From Burkholderia puraquae (GTDB lineage: Bacteria > Pseudomonadota > Gammaproteobacteria > Burkholderiales > Burkholderiaceae): a stretch of DNA of 64,000 nt. Made by a program: the position numbers and the translations under genes. The notes beneath the pieces were generated by a model. It was not told the origin of the DNA. It saw nothing but the letters and a program-made list of their open reading frames with translations, and made no database searches. The stretch is from assembly GCF_002099195.1 (NCBI RefSeq), contig NZ_NBYX01000025.1:24580-88579 (forward strand). The letters run 5' to 3'. Shown in pieces: positions 58,531 through 64,000 of this stretch. Numbering within the stretch: the stretch's first letter is position 1; every line of letters begins with the position of its first letter.

Positions 58531-58721
58531 TTCTGGTTCGCCTTCTGAGTCATGACGGTCCGCACACGTGCGATGTCGCGACGAACCTTCTTCAGCTGGC
58601 TCGTGTTCGTGAGCTGCTGGGTCGCGAGTTGCATGCGCAGGCCGAATTGCGCCTTCAGCAGGTCCGCCAGCTCCTTGTTGAGCGCGGCCTGGTCTTTCTG
58701 GAGAAGTTCGGAAGCCTTCAT
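58527..58721 (-). CDS. rpmC: 50S ribosomal protein L29
   Basis: 64-residue helical protein at the tunnel exit. [22 protein letters not shown] and the C-terminal [14 protein letters not shown] are typical. ATGA overlap with rpsQ. Confidence 0.98.
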
Positions 58722-58730
58722 ATTTTCTCC

Positions 58731-59147
58731 TTAGGCGCCGAGCTGGCGCACGATGAACGCCGTCTTCAGCGGCAGCTTGGCTGCAGCCAGACGGAACGCT
58801 TCGCGTGCCAGTTCTTCGGTTACGCCGTCCATTTCATAGAGCATCTTGCCCGGCTGAATCTCGGCGACGTAGTACTCCGGGTTACCCTTACCGTTACCCA
58901 TACGCACTTCGGCCGGCTTCTGCGAAATCGGCTTGTCCGGGAAGATCCGGATCCAGATGCGGCCGCCACGCTTGATGTGACGCGTCATTGCACGACGCGC
59001 CGCTTCAATCTGGCGTGCGGTCAAACGACCGCGACCGATAGCCTTCAGGCCGAATTCACCGAACGACACTGCGTTGCCGCGCGTCGCCTTGCCGGTGTTA
59101 CGACCCTTCTGCTCTTTACGATACTTTCTGCGTTTCGGTTGCAGCAT
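58731..59147 (-). CDS. rplP: 50S ribosomal protein L16
   Basis: 138 residues near the peptidyl-transferase/A-site tRNA. MLQPKRRKYRKEQKGRNTG, FGLKAIGRGRLTARQIEAAR and GKGNPEYYVAEIQPGKMLYE are family blocks. 2 nt after rpsC. Confidence 0.99.
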   Translation of the reverse strand: MLQPKRRKYRKEQKGRNTGKATRGNAVSFGEFGLKAIGRGRLTARQIEAARRAMTRHIKRGGRIWIRIFPDKPISQKPAEVRMGNGKGNPEYYVAEIQPGKMLYEMDGVTEELAREAFRLAAAKLPLKTAFIVRQLGA

Positions 59148-59149
59148 CG

Positions 59150-59950
59150 TTATTCTCCAGTCTTGCCGTCTTCGGGCTTGCCGGCGCCACGGCGCGGTGC
59201 GCCACGACGAGCACCCGGAGCGCCGCCTTCGCCGTCACGGCGCGGACGACGGTCGCCCGGACGCGCATTGCGACGCGGACGCTTGTCTTCGGCTACTTCT
59301 TCCACCACCGGTGCGTCGTTGCGGCCGAGCGTATCGCCCTTGTAAACCCACACCTTGACGCCGATGATCCCGTAGGTCGTCTTCGCTTCCGAGGTCGCGT
59401 AGTCGATATCAGCACGCAGCGTGTGAAGGGGCACGCGACCTTCGCGATACCACTCCGTACGAGCGATTTCGATACCGTTCAGACGGCCCGCGCTCATGAT
59501 CTTGATGCCCTGAGCACCCAGACGCATCGCGTTCTGCATCGCACGCTTCATCGCGCGACGGAACATGATCCGGCGCTCGAGCTGTTGCGTGATCGAGTCA
59601 GCGATCAGCTGAGCATCGGTTTCCGGCTTGCGGATCTCTTCGATGTTGACGTGAACCGGCACGCCCATGCGGCGTTGCAGTTCCGTCTTCAGCTGCTCGA
59701 TATCCTCGCCCTTCTTGCCGATGACTACACCCGGACGCGAGCTGTAAATCGTGATGCGCGCGTTCTTCGCCGGACGCTCGATGACGACCCGACCGACCGA
59801 AGCGTTCTTCAGCTTCTTCTTCAGGTATTCACGAACACCGATGTCTTCCTGCAGCATCGCCGCGAAATTGTTGTTGTTCGCGTACCAACGCGAAGCCCAA
59901 TTGCGGCTGACAGCCAGGCGGAAGCCAGTCGGATGAATTTTCTGTCCCAT
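59150..59950 (-). CDS. rpsC: 30S ribosomal protein S3 with long RG-rich tail
   Basis: 266 residues versus 233 in E. coli. MGQKIHPTGFRLAVSRNW, KH domain (GVVIGKKGEDIEQLK) and the C-terminal domain GVKVWVYKGDTLGRN are normal. The extra ~50 residues are a disordered tail rich in Arg, Gly, Pro and Glu. mRNA-entry helicase component. Between rplV and rplP. Confidence 0.98.
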   Translation of the reverse strand: MGQKIHPTGFRLAVSRNWASRWYANNNNFAAMLQEDIGVREYLKKKLKNASVGRVVIERPAKNARITIYSSRPGVVIGKKGEDIEQLKTELQRRMGVPVHVNIEEIRKPETDAQLIADSITQQLERRIMFRRAMKRAMQNAMRLGAQGIKIMSAGRLNGIEIARTEWYREGRVPLHTLRADIDYATSEAKTTYGIIGVKVWVYKGDTLGRNDAPVVEEVAEDKRPRRNARPGDRRPRRDGEGGAPGARRGAPRRGAGKPEDGKTGE

Positions 59951-59961
59951 CGTATGGCTCC

Positions 59962-60291
59962 TTAATTCCCGACCGTCACAGTGATGTGACAGGATTGCTT
60001 CTCGATGCGGTTACCGCGGCCCTTGGCGCGCGCGGTGAAACGCTTGAGCGATGCAGCCTTGTCGACGTAGATGCTCTTGATCTTGAGCTCGTCGATATCG
60101 GCGCCTTCGTTGTGCTCCGCATTCGCGATTGCCGACAGCACAACCTTCTTCACGATGCCAGCCGCCTTCTTCGGCGAGAACGTCAGAACGTTCAGCGCCT
60201 TGTCGACCGGCAAACCGCGGATCTGGTCAGCCACAAGGCGCGTTTTTTGCGCCGAGATGCGGGCACCGCGATGAATTGCTTTCACTTCCAT
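59962..60291 (-). CDS. rplV: 50S ribosomal protein L22
   Basis: 109 residues; its hairpin lines the exit tunnel. [20 protein letters not shown] and the C-terminal [21 protein letters not shown] are diagnostic. 11 nt after rpsC's upstream boundary and 12 nt after rpsS. Confidence 0.99.
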
Positions 60292-60303
60292 CTTGATTGC
60301 CCC

Positions 60304-60579
60304 TTATTTCTTGGCCTTCTTGTCGGCTGCGTGACCCTTGAACGTACGGGTCAGTGCGAACTCGCCAAGCTTGTGGCCGACCATGTTTTCCGAGATGTAC
60401 ACCGGAACGTGTTGACGGCCGTTGTGAACAGCGATCGTCAGGCCGATGAAATCCGGCAGAATCGTCGAGCGACGCGACCAGGTCTTGATCGGCTTTTTGT
60501 CGCGCGAAGCTGCAGCCGCCTCAACTTTCTTCAGCAAATGGGCGTCGCAGAACGGACCTTTTTTAACAGAACGTGCCAT
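60304..60579 (-). CDS. rpsS: 30S ribosomal protein S19
   Basis: 91-residue 30S head protein. [43 protein letters not shown] and [17 protein letters not shown] match the family. 10 nt after rplB. Confidence 0.99.
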
Positions 60580-60589
60580 TGCCTACTCC

Positions 60590-61417
60590 TTAACGCTTGT
60601 GACGGCGCTGGACGATCATCGTCGTCGTGCGCTTGTTGCTACGGGTGCGATAACCCTTAGCCGGCGTACCCCACGGGCTAACCGGATCGCGACCTGCAGC
60701 CGTCTTGCCCTCACCACCACCGTGCGGGTGATCAACCGGGTTCATCGCAACGCCGCGCACCGTCGGGCGGATACCGCGCCAGCGGTTCGCGCCAGCCTTG
60801 CCGATCTGGCGCAGGCTATGCTCTTCGTTACCGACTTCACCGATCGTCGCACGGCACTCGATGTGCACGCGGCGGATTTCGCCCGAACGCAGACGAACCT
60901 GCGCGTAGACGCCTTCACGTGCCAGCAGCATGGCCGACGTACCAGCCGAACGCGCCATTTGCGCGCCCTTGCCCGGCAGCATCTCGATGCAGTGGATCGT
61001 CGTACCGACCGGAATGTTGCGGATCGGCAGCGTGTTGCCTGCACGGATCGGCGCTTCCGAACCCGACATCAGCTGTTGGCCGACGGTCAGACCCTTCGGG
61101 GCGATGATGTAGCGACGTTCGCCGTCTGCGTAGAGCACCAGCGCGATGTTCGCGCTACGGTTCGGGTCGTACTCGAGACGCTCGACCTTTGCCGGGATGC
61201 CATCCTTCGTGCGACGGAAATCGACGATACGATAGTGTTGCTTGTGACCACCACCCTTGTGACGCGTGGTGATACGACCGTTGTTGTTACGGCCGGCGGT
61301 CGAGCTCTGCGAGTCGAGCAGTGCCGCGAACGGCTTGCCCTGGTGCAGGTTCTTGTTGACCACCTTGACCATCGCGCGGCGACCCGGCGAAGTCGGCTTA
61401 ACTTTAACGATTGCCAT
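60590..61417 (-). CDS. rplB: 50S ribosomal protein L2
   Basis: 275 residues, peptidyl-transferase region protein. [35 protein letters not shown] and the C-terminal [16 protein letters not shown] with the conserved His. 2 nt after rplW. Confidence 0.99.
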
Positions 61418-61419
61418 GA

Positions 61420-61734
61420 TTACTTGGCCTCCGCTTCAAAGTTGATTTCCTGGCCGGGCTTCAGGCAAACGTACGCCTTCTTCACGTCCTTGCGGCGGCC
61501 CATCGAACGGCCAAAGCGCTTTTGCTTGCCCTTCTGAACCAGCACGTTGACCGAATCAACTTCAACCTTGAACAGCAGCTCGACAGCCGCCTTCACTTCC
61601 TGCTTCGTGGCATCCGGTGCGACTTCGAACACGACTTGCTCGTTCTTGTCGGCAACCAGCGTCGCCTTTTCCGAGATCACCGGTGCGAGCAGGACCTGCA
61701 TCAAACGATGATCGTTCTTGCGAATCTCGCTCAT
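61420..61734 (-). CDS. rplW: 50S ribosomal protein L23
   Basis: 104 residues; tunnel-exit docking site for trigger factor and [23 protein letters not shown] and [20 protein letters not shown] are typical. Overlaps rplD stop by ATGA. Confidence 0.99.
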
Positions 61735-62351
61735 GACAGCAACTCCTCGATCTGGGCGACCGCAGCCTTCGTGACCAGCACTTTCTTGAAGTAGATCAGC
61801 GACAGCGGGTCAGCGTAGCGCGGCTCGACAATTGCCACGTGCGGCAGGTTGCGCGATGCCAGGTACAGGTTTTCGTCAACCGTGTCGGTGATGATCAGCA
61901 CGGAGTCGAGACCCATGGTCTTGAATTTTTCGGCCAGCAGCTTGGTCTTCGGCGCTTCGAGGATGATGTCCTCGACGACCGACAGGCGGCCTTCACGGGC
62001 CAGCTGCGAGAAGATCGAGCAGAGACCTGCGCGATGCATCTTCTTGTTGACCTTGTGCGAGAAGTTTTCTTCCGGCGAATTCGGGAAGATACGACCACCG
62101 CCACGCCACAACGGGCTCGACGACATACCGGCACGAGCGCGGCCCGTACCCTTCTGGCGCCACGGCTTCTTGGTCGTGTGCTTGACTTGCTCACGATCCT
62201 TCTGTGCGCGGTTACCCTGGCGAGCATTCGCCTGGTAAGCAACGACGACCTGGTGGATCAGCGCTTCGTTGTAGTCACGACCGAACACGACGTCCGATGC
62301 GTTGACCACTGCACCTTCCTGACCATTTTCGTTCAGGAGCTTGAGTTCCAT
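61731..62351 (-). CDS. rplD: 50S ribosomal protein L4
   Basis: 206 residues; tunnel protein and, in E. coli, S10-operon autoregulator. The extended loop [25 protein letters not shown] is clear. Its ATG shares one base with the rplC stop (TAATG). Confidence 0.99.
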
Positions 62352-63001
62352 TATTTCGCCCCCTTGGTCTTGACGGCCGGCGTCACGAAGACCTTGCCGC
62401 CCTTCGCGCCCGGAATCGCACCCTTCACGAGCAGCAGCTTGCGCTCTGCGTCGATACGAGCGATTTCGAGGTTCTGCACCGTCACCGTCACGTCACCCAT
62501 GTGACCCGTCATGCGTTTACCCGGGAAAACGCGACCCGGATCCTGCGCCATACCGATCGAGCCCGGCACATTGTGCGAGCGCGAGTTACCGTGCGTCGCA
62601 CGGCCGGAGGAGAAGTTGTAACGCTTGATCGTACCGGCGTAGCCCTTACCGATCGACACGCCTTGCACGTCGACCTTCTGGCCCACTTCGAAAAGATCTG
62701 CACCGACCACGGCGCCATTCGACAGCTCAGCTGCCTTGGCCGCGTCAATGCGGAATTCCTTGAGGATTTCACCGGCTTCGACACCGGCTTTGGCGAGATG
62801 ACCTGCCAGCGGCTTCGTCACGCGCGATGCGCGACGGGAGCCGAATGCAACCTGCACGGCCGTGTAGCCGTCGGTTTCAACAGTCTTGATCTGCGTCACG
62901 CGGTTGTCCGACACGTCCAGCACGGTGACGGGAATCGAATCCCCTTCCGCCGTGAAGATACGGGTCATGCCAACCTTGCGACCTACGAGTCCAAGGCTCA
63001 T
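62351..63001 (-). CDS. rplC: 50S ribosomal protein L3
   Basis: 216 residues. MSLGLVGRKVGMTRIFTAEG at the N-terminus, and the central loop around ATHGNSRSHNVPGSIG, carrying the Gln methylated by PrmB in GMAQDPGRVF. Of three clustered ATGs (63013, 63004, 63001) I chose 63001, 6 nt from GGAG. Confidence 0.97.
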   Translation of the reverse strand: MSLGLVGRKVGMTRIFTAEGDSIPVTVLDVSDNRVTQIKTVETDGYTAVQVAFGSRRASRVTKPLAGHLAKAGVEAGEILKEFRIDAAKAAELSNGAVVGADLFEVGQKVDVQGVSIGKGYAGTIKRYNFSSGRATHGNSRSHNVPGSIGMAQDPGRVFPGKRMTGHMGDVTVTVQNLEIARIDAERKLLLVKGAIPGAKGGKVFVTPAVKTKGAK

Positions 63002-63178
63002 CATTTTCTCCATTCCCGACTGCGATTGGTCGGGGCTGATTTACAAAATGCCGGGCACGCAAGGCCCAACTTTTTTACGCGAATACGCGAAAAGCCAAGC
63101 ATTATAGCCCGCCCTCGCGTTTTCCGCAAGCAATCAAAGACTTAGCGCCACCCGGCAAGCCGATCGGCGCTGGAAGCC

Positions 63179-63490
63179 TTACTGCAGCTTGATTTCCACG
63201 TCGACGCCAGCCGGCAGGTCGAGCTTCATCAGCGCGTCAACCGTCTTGTCGGTCGGATCGACGATGTCCATCAGGCGCTGGTGGGTGCGGATTTCGAGCT
63301 GATCGCGCGACGTCTTGTTGACGTGCGGCGAACGCAGGATGTCAAAACGCTGAATGCGCGTCGGCAGCGGCACCGGGCCACGGACGATTGCGCCAGTCCG
63401 CTTCGCGGTATCGACGATTTCGGCAGCCGATTGATCGATCAGACGATAATCGAAAGCCTTCAGGCGAATACGGATTTTCTGTTGCTGCAT
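63179..63490 (-). CDS. rpsJ: 30S ribosomal protein S10
   Basis: 103 residues; also NusE, the transcription antitermination partner of NusB/NusG. QKIRIRLKAFDYRLIDQSA and GPVPLPTRIQRFDILRSPHVNK are invariant blocks. ATG at 63490 with AAGGA upstream. First gene of the S10 operon; a 177-nt gap with nothing else recognised separates it from rplC. Confidence 0.99.
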   Translation of the reverse strand: MQQQKIRIRLKAFDYRLIDQSAAEIVDTAKRTGAIVRGPVPLPTRIQRFDILRSPHVNKTSRDQLEIRTHQRLMDIVDPTDKTVDALMKLDLPAGVDVEIKLQ

Positions 63491-63611
63491 GACGATTCCT
63501 TGAAAGAGCGAGGCGATGTTGCATCGCCGGACACTAAAAGAACGTGAAACATGACGCCTGCGGGGAGCGAGACATCAGGTTCCGGATGGTACTTCCACTG
63601 CTAAGCCCGCG

Positions 63612-63617
63612 ATTCTA
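63612..63617 (-). promoter_or_regulatory. candidate -10 of the S10 operon
   Basis: Minus-strand GTGTAGAATC (TAGAAT) between the tuf terminator and rpsJ; -35 match is poor. A leader of about 115 nt would follow, containing a GGCGATG...CATCGCC hairpin at 63512-63528 close to the rpsJ ribosome-binding site. Confidence 0.35.
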
Positions 63618-63671
63618 CACGAAATTCTGAAGCGGTGGTGCGAGTTTCTCGCCCCGCGCTTTGGCGTGACG

Positions 63672-63713
63672 GAAAAACAAAACCGGGTGCCAGCGCAAGC
63701 TGGACACCCGGTT
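63672..63713 (-). terminator. intrinsic terminator after tuf
   Basis: Minus-strand AACCGGGTGTCCAGC...GCTGGCACCCGGTT hairpin followed by TTGTTTTT, 68 nt beyond the tuf stop. It separates tuf from the S10 operon. Confidence 0.92.
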
Positions 63714-63780
63714 TCGGCGGTACGGACTGCATACCGCGGAATCGCGGACCCCGCCGGGATCCGCGGATCGTCGATATTAC

Positions 63781-64000
63781 TTACTCGATGATCTTGGCGA
63801 CGACGCCGGCGCCGACCGTACGGCCGCCTTCGCGGATTGCGAAGCGCAGACCTTCTTCCATCGCGATCGGAGCAATCAGCTTCACCGTGATCGACACGTT
63901 GTCGCCCGGCATCACCATTTCCTTGTCCTTCGGCAGCTCGATCGAGCCCGTCACGTCCGTCGTACGGAAGTAGAACTGCGGACGGTAGTTGTTGAAGAAC
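63781..64000 (-). CDS. tuf: Elongation factor Tu, C-terminal part only
   Basis: The last ~72 codons of EF-Tu, domain 3: [38 protein letters not shown] and the end [15 protein letters not shown] followed by TAA at 63783-63781. The rest lies beyond the right edge. EF-Tu delivers aminoacyl-tRNA to the ribosome; this is one of the usual tuf copies next to the S10 operon. Confidence 0.98.

Overview
This window is a piece of the primary chromosome of a betaproteobacterium, almost certainly Burkholderia (most like the B. cepacia complex). The evidence is high GC, GC-ending codons throughout, and protein sequences typical of that genus: the secY-spc-S10 ribosomal block, glutamate synthase, MsrPQ, System II cytochrome c maturation and frataxin/LptM. 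It is core-genome DNA. I saw no complete insertion sequence, prophage, CRISPR array, tRNA or rRNA gene. The only mobile-element relative is a degenerate REP-associated transposase-like gene.

Layout. 1-2.5 kb (minus): mlaF-mlaE-mlaD-mlaA, the outer-membrane lipid asymmetry transporter, running off the left edge and preceded by a good sigma70 promoter. 2.6-6.3 kb (minus): thiamine operon thiO-thiS-thiG-thiE under a TPP riboswitch. 6.5-11.8 kb (plus): an SbmA/BacA-like ABC exporter, a short-chain dehydrogenase-like protein lacking the catalytic Tyr, an MFS transporter and a DadA-type D-amino-acid dehydrogenase. 11.9-14 kb (minus): RNA 2',3'-cyclic phosphodiesterase and a sodium:alanine symporter. 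14.3-20.6 kb (minus): gltB-gltD. 20.8-22.5 kb: degenerate RAYT (minus) and ompW (plus). 22.6-27.7 kb (minus): ugpB-A-E-C-Q, glycerol-3-phosphate uptake. 27.8-34.8 kb (minus): pilM-pilN-pilO/P fusion-pilQ, then aroK-aroB-dgt, divergent from mrcA (plus). 37.4-39.9 kb: cyaY (minus), lptM (plus), msrP-msrQ (minus). 40-44.2 kb (minus): cytochrome c4, resB, ccsB. 44.4-46.3 kb (plus): engB and hemB, with a probable small RNA on the opposite strand between them. 46.5-48.7 kb (minus): cutA-dsbD. 48.9-63.5 kb (minus): S10, spc and alpha ribosomal operons, including secY, infA, rpmJ and rpoA. 63.8 kb to the right edge: 3' end of tuf.

How the genes work together. Most of the window serves the cell envelope (Mla, PBP1A, pilus/competence secretin, LptM, OmpW, DsbD, MsrPQ, System II haem ligation) or central housekeeping (nitrogen assimilation by GOGAT, shikimate pathway, haem, thiamine, translation). 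Within-operon coupling is tight. ATGA stop/start overlaps join mlaF/mlaE, thiG/thiE, pilM/N/OP/Q, aroK/aroB, ugpA/ugpE, the symporter/thpR, rpmC/rpsQ and rplD/rplW.

Most interesting non-routine items: (1) a putative multi-hairpin small RNA antisense to the engB-hemB gap, with an anti-Shine-Dalgarno CU-rich loop; (2) a RAYT-family protein with both the HUH histidines and the catalytic Tyr replaced; (3) an SDR with Tyr replaced by Thr in the YxxxK position; (4) a ThiE with an extra ~165-residue N-terminal domain; (5) a fused PilO-PilP; (6) several stem-loops or terminators inside the ribosomal/alpha and ugp operons that could set differential expression. I found no clear multi-gene system unknown to science. 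The sRNA and the domesticated RAYT are the best leads.
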